NCBI GenBank assembly: GCA_934281515.1
Contig: CAKQXG010000105.1
Span: 1-7,262 of the forward strand
Reading direction: 5' to 3'
Length of the DNA: 7,262 nt
Source of the DNA: an uncultured Clostridia bacterium
Lineage (GTDB): Bacteria; Bacillota; Clostridia; Christensenellales; CAG-314
Below, one piece after another: positions 1 to 6,459 of the stretch (position 1 is the stretch's first letter; every line of letters begins with the position of its first letter). Made by a program: the position numbers and the translations under genes. The notes beneath the pieces were generated by a model. The model searched no databases and had not been told where the DNA came from. It saw nothing but the letters and a program-made list of their open reading frames with translations.

Positions 1-251
1 AACTGAAAGACGCTATCCCCCGTCAGATGTTCGAGATACCCATTCAGGCGGCGATCGGTAGCAAGATCATCGCAAGAGAAACCGTCAAGGCTCTGCGCAA
101 GGACGTGCTTGCCAAGTGCTACGGCGGCGACATAACGCGCAAAAAGAAACTGTTGGAAAAGCAGAAAGAAGGTAAAAAGCGCATGCGCCAGGTAGGTAGC
201 GTGTCCGTGCCGAGCGAAGCCTTTATGTCGATATTGAAGATTGACGATTGA
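1..251 (+). CDS. lepA: Elongation factor 4 (LepA), C-terminal part; 5' end outside window
   Basis: The reading frame is open from base 3 and ends at TGA 249-251, giving about the last 82 residues. The protein end is the highly conserved LepA-specific C-terminal domain: it contains PRQMFEIPIQAAIGSKIIAR, then ETVKALRKDVLAKCYGGD, then a basic run (ITRKKKLLEKQKEGKKRM) and the closing VGSVSVPSEAF segment. In the family this domain inserts its basic tail toward the tRNA in the ribosomal A/P region. LepA is a ribosome-bound GTPase that helps translation or ribosome assembly under stress; the GTPase domain lies upstream of the window. hemW follows on the same strand, the usual neighbour in Bacillota. 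Nothing looks broken. The identification is secure; only the missing N-terminal part cannot be checked. Confidence 0.97.
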   Translation, partial: LKDAIPRQMFEIPIQAAIGSKIIARETVKALRKDVLAKCYGGDITRKKKLLEKQKEGKKRMRQVGSVSVPSEAFMSILKIDD

Positions 252-354
252 TTTTCGGGTCGGTAATAAACTCGAAACCTTTTCGGTAAAGATTTTTACA
301 AATCGGAAAGTGCTGTTCAATTACGTGCAACTCTCTAAAGAATACAACAAAAAC

Positions 355-1461
355 ATGTCGCAAAACTACTCAATATACGTACATATACCTTTTTGCAAGG
401 CGCGGTGCAGTTACTGCGCCTTTTCATCAAACACAGATTTCGGACTGCAACAAGCGTATTTCGACAAACTGTTTGCAGAGATCGACGGAGCAAACAAACC
501 CGAAACGCACATTTCGACGGTATTTTTGGGCGGCGGTACGCCTAGTGCGGTGGACGATGGTTATTTGATTGCGCTGTTTGACAAACTGCGGCAGCACTTT
601 GATTTTTCGTCGGACTGCGAAATTACTTGCGAAGTCAACCCCGAAAGCGGAACACGGAACAAACTGCGCCTGCTTGCAGACATGGGTGTAAACAGGGTTA
701 GTTTCGGACTGCAATCCATGAACGACGAGACCTTGCGCAAAATCGGCCGACTGCACACGGCGAGGGGCTTCCTGCAAGCGGTGGACAACGCAAAAAAAGT
801 CGGCATAGACAACGTCAACGCCGACATAATATTGGGATTGCCCGAAAGTAACGAAAGCTTTATGCAAACCGTCGAAAACGTATGCGAGTTGCCGCTTACA
901 CACGTATCGATGTACGCGTTGGAACTGTACCCCGAAACGCCGCTGTGGCAACGTCGCAACGAGTGTACAACCGACCCCGACCGACTAGCCGATTTGTACG
1001 ACATGGCGGTAGAGCGGCTTGCCAAGGGCGGTTTTGCACGTTACGAAACAAGCAACTTCGCGCGCGACGGCAAGCAATGCAGACACAATCTCAACTACTG
1101 GCGAGAGGGACGCTACTACGGCTTCGGTGCCTCGGCAAGCGGCTTTGTCTGCGATACGCGGTACACCGACGTGCGCGATATCAACGGCTACATTGCGGCG
1201 GACAACCTGCGTGAAGAGGAGCAGACCGTAAGTCGTGACGAGCAAGCCAATGAGTATGTAATGCTGGCACTGCGCCTGACCGAAGGAGTTTGCCTTACAA
1301 CGTTTACCGAGCGCTACGGCAGCGACTTCTGGCAGTACTTCGCCAATGCAAGGCAATTGCAGTCACGAGGCTTTCTGCAACAGGTCGGCGACAGCGTGAC
1401 AATTCCCGATGACAAAGTGTATGTAGCCAACTCGATACTGGCAGAGTTGCTGAATATTTAA
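355..1461 (+). CDS. hemW: HemW-type radical SAM protein (heme chaperone, formerly called oxygen-independent coproporphyrinogen III oxidase-like)
   Basis: From ATG 355 the protein has 368 residues, typical for HemW. The radical SAM cluster motif C14-x3-C18-x2-C21 sits in YVHIPFCKARCSYCAF. The residue two after the last cysteine is Phe23; true HemN enzymes carry a fourth cysteine there, so this is HemW rather than HemN. The SAM-binding GGGTPS follows at about residues 59-64. Further family blocks are CEVNPES, RVSFGLQSMND, DIILGLP, the YETSNFA...CRHNLNYW block and a C-terminal HemN_C-like region (EYVMLALRLTEGV). HemW proteins bind heme and a 4Fe-4S cluster and are thought to deliver heme to enzymes. 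The start is uncertain: the frame stays open back to a TTG at 241 overlapping lepA, but those 38 extra residues are AT-rich and unlike HemW, while ATG 355 places the first conserved strand at the expected position. No strong ribosome binding site precedes ATG 355. It is probably co-transcribed with lepA. Confidence 0.94.
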   Translation: MSQNYSIYVHIPFCKARCSYCAFSSNTDFGLQQAYFDKLFAEIDGANKPETHISTVFLGGGTPSAVDDGYLIALFDKLRQHFDFSSDCEITCEVNPESGTRNKLRLLADMGVNRVSFGLQSMNDETLRKIGRLHTARGFLQAVDNAKKVGIDNVNADIILGLPESNESFMQTVENVCELPLTHVSMYALELYPETPLWQRRNECTTDPDRLADLYDMAVERLAKGGFARYETSNFARDGKQCRHNLNYWREGRYYGFGASASGFVCDTRYTDVRDINGYIAADNLREEEQTVSRDEQANEYVMLALRLTEGVCLTTFTERYGSDFWQYFANARQLQSRGFLQQVGDSVTIPDDKVYVANSILAELLNI

Positions 1462-1466
1462 ATCAT

Positions 1467-1499
1467 AAAAAAACGTCTCGGCAATAGTAGTCGAGACGT
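1467..1499 (-). terminator. Rho-independent terminator of rpmB, probably also used by hemW
   Basis: An 8-bp perfect stem (ACGTCTCG at 1473-1480 with CGAGACGT at 1492-1499) encloses an 11-base loop. On the - strand it is followed by a run of six T (complement of 1467-1472), a classic terminator for rpmB, whose stop lies 28 bases upstream. On the + strand the hairpin starts 11 bases after the hemW stop and is followed by AATTTT, so it may act weakly in both directions between these convergent genes. Confidence 0.85.
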
Positions 1500-1527
1500 A
1501 ATTTTCAGTTGTCACACAGACGGTGAA

Positions 1528-1713
1528 TTAGTCTTGTTTGTTGCTTGTTCTGATGCAACGGGTGCAAAGATATTCGGTGGATTCCTTTCCGTCAATGACC
1601 ACCTTTACCTTTTGCAAATTGGCACTGTATGTCTTGGGAGTCTTTCTGTTGGAGTGAGACACCTTGTTTCCGGACATCTTGCCTTTACCGCAAATAGCGC
1701 ATACCTTGGACAT
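1528..1713 (-). CDS. rpmB: 50S ribosomal protein L28, zinc-binding form
   Basis: This 61-residue protein has the standard L28 length and start, MSKVCAICGKGKMSGNKVSH, followed by SNRKTPKTYSANLQ and the C-terminal CTRCIR block. L28 is a small structural protein of the large ribosomal subunit. Two CxxC pairs (C5/C8 in CAIC and C50/C53 in CTRC) mark the zinc-ribbon (C+) version, as opposed to the cysteine-free paralogs that some bacteria switch to in zinc shortage. GGAGG (complement of 1721-1725) lies 7 bases before the ATG. A strong extended -10 promoter is visible about 55 bases upstream, and a terminator follows the stop. It is transcribed alone, divergent from the Asp23-like gene; to my knowledge the rpmB/yloU/yloV neighbourhood is common in Bacillota. 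Confidence 0.97.
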   Translation of the reverse strand: MSKVCAICGKGKMSGNKVSHSNRKTPKTYSANLQKVKVVIDGKESTEYLCTRCIRTSNKQD

Positions 1714-1767
1714 ATTAACACCTCCGTGGTGGGTAAAATTTTGTTTGCTGTTTTTTCACGCCTACTT

Positions 1768-1796
1768 ATAATAACATTTATTGTCCGTTTTGGCAA
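1768..1796 (-). promoter_or_regulatory. Sigma-A-type extended -10 promoter of rpmB
   Basis: Read on the - strand, a -35 box TTGCCA (1791-1796) and a -10 box TATTAT (1768-1773) are separated by exactly 17 bases, with TG one base before the -10 (extended -10). Transcription would start near 1761, giving a leader of about 48 bases before the rpmB ATG. The match to consensus and the position support the call; no experiment is available. Confidence 0.72.
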
Positions 1797-1877
1797 GCAA
1801 ATACAGACAAAATTTTTGACAAATAGCAAAAAATAGCGAAAAAAGTTATTTCCGTTTGATATATAGTGTAAAATTAC

Positions 1878-1906
1878 TTGAAATATTTTGCATTTTGCTG
1901 TAAAAT
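1878..1906 (+). promoter_or_regulatory. Sigma-A-type promoter of the asp23-fakA operon
   Basis: TTGAAA (1878-1883) and TAAAAT (1901-1906) are spaced by 17 bases and lie 34 bases before the asp23 start codon. The same two hexamers with the same spacing precede miaB (6389-6417), and the 13 bases GTAAAATAATATA are identical at both sites. A further TAAAAT at 1869-1874 has only a poor -35 (TTATTT, 1846-1851), so a second start site is possible but weak. Confidence 0.68.
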
Positions 1907-1939
1907 AATATAGCACCTTTTTACTAGGAGGAAAAGCGA

Positions 1940-2290
1940 ATGGCATTACGCACTAGAAATTCGTACGGTACGATAGCCGTTTCCGACGACGTCATAGCGT
2001 CGTTGGCAGGACACTTCGCAGTGGAGTGTTACGGCGTGGTAGAAATGGTACCTTTCGGCTTTTCCGACTCGTTCAGTGATTTGTTCAAACGCAACGGCAA
2101 AAGTCGCGGTGTACGCGTCGCCACCAAAGGGGACAGGATCTACGTAGATCTGTTTGTAAAAATTAAATACGGCTTGCCCGTATCGGCAGTGTCCTCCAGT
2201 TTGAAAAACACCGTCAAGTACGGATTGGAACACTTTACGGGTATGATAGTGGACAGCATCGACGTCCACGTCGTAGGTGTCAAACTTTAA
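1940..2290 (+). CDS. Asp23/Gls24 family envelope stress protein (YloU-like)
   Basis: This 116-residue protein matches the Asp23/Gls24 (DUF322) family in length and pattern. The N-terminal YGTIAVSDDVIASLAGHFAV is followed by the ECYGVVEMV block. A variable loop comes next, then the alternating beta-strand segment RIYVDLFVKIKYGLPV, and the end is DSIDVHVVGVKL. No signal peptide or membrane segment is seen, so it is a cytosolic protein, in some species tethered to the membrane by a partner. Family members respond to alkaline or envelope stress; the molecular activity is not known. AGGAGG (1926-1931) lies 8 bases before the ATG. The gene is followed after 25 bases by fakA, an arrangement equivalent to yloU-yloV of Bacillus, and the two are almost certainly co-transcribed. 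Family assignment is firm, function loose. Confidence 0.92.
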   Translation: MALRTRNSYGTIAVSDDVIASLAGHFAVECYGVVEMVPFGFSDSFSDLFKRNGKSRGVRVATKGDRIYVDLFVKIKYGLPVSAVSSSLKNTVKYGLEHFTGMIVDSIDVHVVGVKL

Positions 2291-2304
2291 TTTTTACAAT
2301 TCGC

Positions 2305-2310
2305 AAGAGG
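2305..2310 (+). promoter_or_regulatory. Ribosome binding site that sets the fakA start
   Basis: AAGAGG lies 5 bases before ATG 2316. This favours ATG 2316 over the in-frame GTG at 2277, which would overlap the end of the asp23 gene and add 13 residues without a family match. Confidence 0.7.
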
Positions 2311-2315
2311 TAATC

Positions 2316-3992
2316 ATGTCTTCTGCTAAATCTAATACAACGCACATCACCCCTTCGGTAATGAAACGTATGTTTATTGCCGGCGGCAAAATGCTTGAAG
2401 TAAACAAAGCGCAAGTCGACGCGCTTAACGTATTTCCCGTTCCCGACGGAGACACAGGCACAAATATGTCGCTGACAATGATGTCTGCCGTCAAGGAAAT
2501 TAACTCCGTTTCTACTACGTCCATGTCGGACTTTGCAGACAAACTTGCCAAAGGCGCACTTCGCGGCGCACGCGGTAACAGCGGCGTAATACTGTCGCAG
2601 ATACTTAAAGGTTTCAGCAATGTGATCGGAACAAAAGACGAGTGCGACGCCAAGCAATTTGCCAAGGGACTTCGCGAGGGTGCCGAAATGGCATACCGCG
2701 CCGTAAGTAAACCCAAGGAAGGCACCATTCTTACCGTTATCCGTTATATGGCGGACGAGGCGGTGGACCAAGCCAAACGTACCAACAGTATCGAAAAGTT
2801 GATGAACGCCACCCTTGCCAAGGGTGAAGAAATTCTTGCGCAAACGCCCGACATGCTTGACGTACTCAAACGCGCAGGCGTTGTAGACAGCGGTGGATTC
2901 GGACTTATCACTATGTTTAAGGGACTTATCATGGGTTACCTTGACCAGGAAGTCTCCGGCGCGGAAGAGTATACCACACCCGAAGCCAAGCCCGGCAAAA
3001 CGGACAGCATTTTCCCCGACGACAACGAGCTTGTAGTGGACTATGAATCTCTCGGCGAATTGGACTTCGGATATTGCACAGAGTTCTTTATTATCAACAT
3101 CAAACCCAAGACAACCCTTACGGACATCGACAAGTTGCGCGACTATCTCAACGATATCGGCAACAGCGTAATTTGTATCGGCGACCTGTCGCTTGTCAAG
3201 GTTCACGTACACACCAACAACCCCGGCAAGGCATTAAGCAAGGCTTTGCAACTAGGCGAGCTGGACAAGGTAAAGATTGAAAACATGATGGAACAAAACC
3301 GTCAACTTCGCGCCAAGTACGAAGCGGAACGCAAGCCTATCGGCATCTTGGCAGTATGCGCAGGCGACGGATTTGCCGCAATCTTCAAAGATTTGCTTGT
3401 AGACCAAGTTATCGAGGGCGGACAGACAATGAACCCGTCGGCAGACGACATCGCGCAAGCTTGCAAGAAGATCAACGCGGAAAATATCATCATTCTGCCC
3501 AACAACAAAAACATCATTTTGTCGGCAGAACAATCGCGCGTACTTGTGCCTAACCGCAACATTTTCGTACTTCAAACAAAAGATATTCCGCAAGGACTAG
3601 CGGCTGTACTCAACTACAACCCCGAAGCAAGCATTGCCGAAAATCTCAAAGAAATGACCAACAGCTTTGTCAACATCGACGCAGGTCAGGTTACCTATGC
3701 GGTACGCGACACGCAGATCGGAAAGTTGACCATCAAGAAAGACGACATTATCGGTATCGACAAGGGTGAACTTGTAACGACCGGCACCGACGTGGAAGCC
3801 GTTACAACCAACCTTATCGACAGCATGCTGACCGAGGACAAAGAAGTGGTAACTTTGTATTACGGCGCAGACGTCAAGGAAGAGGACGCCGAAGCGTATG
3901 TAGACAAACTTGCCGAAACTCATCCCGACATCGAGTTTATTCTTCACTATGGTGGACAACCGCTGTACTACTACGTGTTGAGCGTTGAGTAG
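2316..3992 (+). CDS. fakA: Fatty acid kinase ATP-binding subunit FakA (YloV, DhaL-domain protein)
   Basis: The protein has 558 residues from ATG 2316, close to Bacillus YloV. An N-terminal DhaL kinase domain (about 1-200) carries NVFPVPDGDTGTNM, with metal-binding Asp44 and Asp46, and the nucleotide-loop motif GARGNSGV at 84-91. A linker is followed by a middle domain with Cys254 in DFGYCTEFF and His297/His299 in VHVHTNNP; in Staphylococcus FakA the equivalent Cys and two His residues hold zinc (from memory of published structures). The C-terminal DegV-like domain (from about 340) has GILAVCAGDG, ILPNNKNI, KDIPQGLAA, TYAVRDT and the conserved end GGQPLYYYVLSVE. FakA phosphorylates fatty acids bound to a FakB (DegV) protein, producing acyl-phosphate for phospholipid synthesis. 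No fakB lies in the window. The gene is the second of a two-gene operon and is followed by tandem terminators. All key residues are present. Confidence 0.95.
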   Translation: MSSAKSNTTHITPSVMKRMFIAGGKMLEVNKAQVDALNVFPVPDGDTGTNMSLTMMSAVKEINSVSTTSMSDFADKLAKGALRGARGNSGVILSQILKGFSNVIGTKDECDAKQFAKGLREGAEMAYRAVSKPKEGTILTVIRYMADEAVDQAKRTNSIEKLMNATLAKGEEILAQTPDMLDVLKRAGVVDSGGFGLITMFKGLIMGYLDQEVSGAEEYTTPEAKPGKTDSIFPDDNELVVDYESLGELDFGYCTEFFIINIKPKTTLTDIDKLRDYLNDIGNSVICIGDLSLVKVHVHTNNPGKALSKALQLGELDKVKIENMMEQNRQLRAKYEAERKPIGILAVCAGDGFAAIFKDLLVDQVIEGGQTMNPSADDIAQACKKINAENIIILPNNKNIILSAEQSRVLVPNRNIFVLQTKDIPQGLAAVLNYNPEASIAENLKEMTNSFVNIDAGQVTYAVRDTQIGKLTIKKDDIIGIDKGELVTTGTDVEAVTTNLIDSMLTEDKEVVTLYYGADVKEEDAEAYVDKLAETHPDIEFILHYGGQPLYYYVLSVE

Positions 3993-3999
3993 TAAGTAT

Positions 4000-4050
4000 T
4001 TGCATTAAACAGAGCGTACCTTCAACGGTGCGTTCTTTTTGTTAATGCAA
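4000..4050 (+). terminator. Terminator of the asp23-fakA operon, nested in a longer hairpin
   Basis: The core is a 9-bp stem (GAGCGTACC 4012-4020 with GGTGCGTTC 4027-4035, two G-U pairs, loop TTCAAC) followed by TTTTT at 4036-4040, 19 bases after the fakA stop. It is framed by a perfect outer 9-bp repeat, TTGCATTAA (4000-4008) with TTAATGCAA (4042-4050), so the transcript could fold as one long rod with the U-run bulged. Confidence 0.85.
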
Positions 4051-4079
4051 GAGAAGATTGCGATTTGTTTTTAACAATT

Positions 4080-4107
4080 GCCGACGATAGAGCGGTCGGC
4101 TATTTTT
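4080..4107 (+). terminator. Second, back-up terminator after fakA
   Basis: GCCGAC (4080-4085) pairs with GTCGGC (4095-4100) across a 9-base loop and is followed by TATTTTT. It is a G+C-rich stem with a U-rich tail on the + strand, 30 bases after the first terminator. Confidence 0.65.
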
Positions 4108-4251
4108 GATTAGGATATACGAAGATAAGTTAAGATTTAAAACTATGTATCGGACGTATTTAAAGTGGAGTTTCTCAATTTAATGCGTATTTCTGTACAA
4201 TGGTCTCCAGAAGTCAATTTGGATAATATTATCGCTATTTGAAAGCAAATC

Positions 4252-4278
4252 AGAGTACTATGTCACACATAGTACTCT
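4252..4278 (+). repeat. Perfect 12-bp inverted repeat, possible weak bidirectional terminator
   Basis: AGAGTACTATGT (4252-4263) and ACATAGTACTCT (4267-4278) are perfect complements around a 3-base centre (CAC). On the + strand TTATTT follows, and on the - strand GATTTGCTTT, so it could end transcription in either direction, including that of the PBP gene whose stop lies about 150 bases away. The low G+C stem and imperfect U-runs also allow a protein-binding palindrome. The structure is certain; the role is inferred. Confidence 0.5.
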
Positions 4279-4429
4279 TTATTTCGGCATTTTTTGCTAT
4301 GGTTTACCCGCTTGGTAAACAAATTCTTTGACATTGCAATTTTGTAGGTGGTTAATACGGGCGTTCAGACGCTTGTTTGACTTGTAATGCGTTCGGATTT
4401 CCGAGCATTTTTGAGCACCTACACGATAT

Positions 4430-6346
4430 CTATAAGCCGAGTTGTTCCTTGGTTTGTACAAAGTTCCCGCCGTCGACAAAGGGGTAAAGAGTGCCGTTGT
4501 CGCTTCTTGTAATGCGTTGACGGGCAAACAATTCCTGCTCGTCGATTGCAACGTAGTGTACGTTGTCGGGGCAAACAAACTTGTCTGGCGAATGTTGTTT
4601 GTAGCTTGCGGCAAGTGCCTGACCTAATGTCAGACACGGCGCGTTTCCGCCGGAAACTCCGTTAGGCAACAATCCGTAGTAGTGCGCGACAAATACATCG
4701 CTCGATGTGTAAGCAACGGTAAATGCGTCTGTGTTTCCGCTTTTGTTGCCGACCGTACCTGTCTTTGCGGCGACCTGCATTCCGTTGCATTTCAATTTTT
4801 TTGCCGTGCCGATACGTGTATTTTTTACAAGCAGATCTGTCATCAGGTAAGCCGAAGCCTTGTCGTAGATTTGCGTCGACTTACTGTCTGCAGTATACAG
4901 TTGCCCGTAGGCGTTACTGATACTTTTGACAAACCTTGTTTTACTAGCTGTGCCGCAGTTGCACAAGGCGGTGTAACAGTGCAGCAAATCGCGTTCGTCC
5001 ATGCCGCCGTCCACATTGCCCAGCGCAAGCGACAGATCCTGTTTGCCGTCGTATCCCAATGCGGACATGTATCTTTGGGCAATCGGCAACGTAAGCGCGT
5101 TCAATGTTTTTACCGCGCCGACATTGCTACTTGACAACACTGCATTTGTCACCGTCGTCCAACCTTTGTAGCCGCTTGCATTGGTCGGACAGTATCCGTT
5201 GAAATCGGTCTTTTCGTCAAGTATCGGACTTGCAGGACAGATTTGTTTTTCGCAAAATGCGGGAGTGTACACGGCAATCGGCTTGAGAGTGCTGCCGACC
5301 TGCCGCTTGACAAAGCCTTCGCCGCGTATGCAACAAGCCGACACGCCGCCGTTTTTGTCGCATGTCGCAAGGCACATATTTGCAAGCGTTTCATCCGTCT
5401 GTCTCGTAACGTCCTTCTCGACGATTTCGCTAAACGCTTTTTGCAGCTCAGATCGGCAATAGGTTTCTATCACAAAGCCGCCCTGCATAACCTGCCGTTC
5501 GGACATATTAAGTAAACTTGCAGCTTCCTTCAATGCAAAGTAGGTGTACCCCTTGATGTCGCAACCCGTTCGGGGGCAACATTCTATCGATTCGTCCTGT
5601 GCTGCAAGCAAGGTTTGTTCGTCAATGATTCCTTGCTTGTGCATAATGTCAAGTACAAGGTTACGACGAGTACGGCATTTGTCTACGTCCTTGTCGGGTG
5701 CGTATACGTTTGGAGCCTTTATCATACCTGCAAGTATTGCCGCCTGTCCGACAGTAAGGTCTGCCGCCGACTTGCCGAAGTATACGTTTGCCGCCGTTTC
5801 TACGCCGTAGGCATTGCGCCCGAAGTATATGGTGTTAAGGTACATTTCCAGTATCTCTTGCTTGCTGTAATTACGTTCCAACTCGCGCGCCAACAACATT
5901 TCGTTGATTTTACGCTTGTATGTTTTGTCGCCCGTCAGGTGCGTGTTTTTGACAAGTTGTTGTGTAATGGTGCTTGCGCCTTCCTTTTTGCTGCCGCTTG
6001 TAAAGTTGTGCAATGCCGCCGCACCTACGCGCAAAAGATCCACTCCGCCGTGAGTAAAGAACCGCTTGTCCTCAACCGAAACAAACGCCATGTACACGTA
6101 CTCGGGCAATGCCGCAAGGGGAATTTGTTTCTTTTGTCCGTAGGTGGTGGACTCGCACAACACTTGTCCGTCGCAGTCAAGGAAAGTTGCGCTGCCATAC
6201 ACAGCCTGAAGTCTGGCAGGGTCGTAAGCAACGTATTCGTCGCTGTTTTGCCAATGAGCGAACGCAGCAACGCCTGCCACAACAGACAGTACTACGACAG
6301 CGCATAGTATTACCGATACAGTTTTGACGATTTTAGTTTTCATCAC
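4430..6346 (-). CDS. Class A penicillin-binding protein (bifunctional transglycosylase/transpeptidase, PBP1A type)
   Basis: This 638-residue protein builds peptidoglycan: it polymerises lipid II glycan strands and cross-links the stem peptides on the outer side of the membrane. Residues about 7-29 form one membrane anchor after a short basic N-terminus. The GT51 domain shows EDKRFFTHGG (catalytic Glu92), GASTITQQLVKN (123-134), RKINEMLLARELE (145-157, second Glu149) and the EMYLNTIYFG block (167-176). The transpeptidase domain has the serine of STLK (Ser352/Lys355), SSN (406-408) and KTGT (528-531). It is shorter than many class A PBPs and has no PASTA or FN3 tail. Unusually, 20 cysteines lie outside the membrane anchor, including Cys256-257, Cys338-339 and C462-N-C464. 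The start is GTG 6346 or the adjacent ATG 6343; no clear ribosome binding site precedes either. A poor promoter candidate on the - strand is TTGTAA (6443-6448) with TATATA (6420-6425). The gene is divergent from miaB and convergent with fakA. Confidence 0.97.
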   Translation of the reverse strand: MMKTKIVKTVSVILCAVVVLSVVAGVAAFAHWQNSDEYVAYDPARLQAVYGSATFLDCDGQVLCESTTYGQKKQIPLAALPEYVYMAFVSVEDKRFFTHGGVDLLRVGAAALHNFTSGSKKEGASTITQQLVKNTHLTGDKTYKRKINEMLLARELERNYSKQEILEMYLNTIYFGRNAYGVETAANVYFGKSAADLTVGQAAILAGMIKAPNVYAPDKDVDKCRTRRNLVLDIMHKQGIIDEQTLLAAQDESIECCPRTGCDIKGYTYFALKEAASLLNMSERQVMQGGFVIETYCRSELQKAFSEIVEKDVTRQTDETLANMCLATCDKNGGVSACCIRGEGFVKRQVGSTLKPIAVYTPAFCEKQICPASPILDEKTDFNGYCPTNASGYKGWTTVTNAVLSSSNVGAVKTLNALTLPIAQRYMSALGYDGKQDLSLALGNVDGGMDERDLLHCYTALCNCGTASKTRFVKSISNAYGQLYTADSKSTQIYDKASAYLMTDLLVKNTRIGTAKKLKCNGMQVAAKTGTVGNKSGNTDAFTVAYTSSDVFVAHYYGLLPNGVSGGNAPCLTLGQALAASYKQHSPDKFVCPDNVHYVAIDEQELFARQRITRSDNGTLYPFVDGGNFVQTKEQLGL

Positions 6347-6388
6347 AAAAATATTGTCTGCAATTTGCCGACTTTTATTTGATTTTCC

Positions 6389-6417
6389 TTGAAAAAAATC
6401 CGAAATAATAGTAAAAT
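6389..6417 (+). promoter_or_regulatory. Sigma-A-type promoter of miaB
   Basis: TTGAAA (6389-6394) and TAAAAT (6412-6417) are spaced by 17 bases, identical hexamers and spacing to the asp23 promoter. The following bases continue the identity (GTAAAATAATATA in both). Transcription would start near 6424, about 25-35 bases before the start codon. Confidence 0.65.
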
Positions 6418-6449
6418 AATATATAAGTGAATTTTTGCCTTGTTACAAT

Positions 6450-6455
6450 GGAGGA
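6450..6455 (+). promoter_or_regulatory. Ribosome binding site of miaB
   Basis: GGAGGA lies 4 bases before TTG 6460 (5 if GGAGG alone is counted). It overlaps an in-frame ATG at 6448-6450, which itself has no ribosome binding site upstream. The site therefore favours TTG 6460, although its spacing is short. Confidence 0.55.
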
Positions 6456-6459
6456 AGTT

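Larger units (their letters stand above)
3993..4429. other. Gene-free, hairpin-rich intergenic region between convergent fakA and the PBP gene
   Basis: No credible protein gene is seen in these 437 bases. Beyond the terminators after fakA and the 12-bp palindrome, it holds a 7-bp perfect hairpin (GTTTACC 4302-4308 with GGTAAAC 4314-4320). It also holds an 8-bp long-range pair (TGTAGGTG 4343-4350 with CACCTACA 4416-4423) enclosing two small hairpins (4361-4372 and 4391-4406), the second followed on the + strand by ATTTTT. A 19-codon open frame at 4183-4242 is the only small candidate on the + strand and has poor support. The stretch 4109-4250 is AT-rich and otherwise featureless. Confidence 0.6.

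Noticed and set aside
427..1356. Long reading frames on the - strand and in other + frames inside hemW
   Set aside because: They lie within a gene with a full set of family motifs and show no recognisable protein features of their own.
1714..1730. CACC/GGTG mini-hairpin around the rpmB ribosome binding site as a possible translational control element
   Set aside because: Only 4 bp and partly formed by the ribosome binding site itself; too weak to claim regulation.
2280..3212. 310-residue open frame on the - strand opposite asp23/fakA
   Set aside because: It is the antisense shadow of fakA; its sequence has no domain pattern and no ribosome binding site was seen.
4344..4422. tRNA-like layout: 7-bp closing stem, a CTTGTAA segment resembling a tRNA-Thr anticodon loop, and a GTTCGG stretch
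   Set aside because: No anticodon stem pairs around CTTGTAA, no proper T-arm lies directly before the 3' closing strand, and no D-arm or CCA follows. The resemblance is local and probably chance.
4430..4614. Possible frameshift at the PBP 3' end, since a different - strand frame stays open past the PBP stop
   Set aside because: The PBP frame ends after a complete transpeptidase domain with a family-like tail, so no frameshift is needed.
4682..6307. Several + strand frames opposite the PBP gene, some cysteine-rich
   Set aside because: Antisense shadows of an intact PBP gene; no promoter or ribosome binding site supports them.
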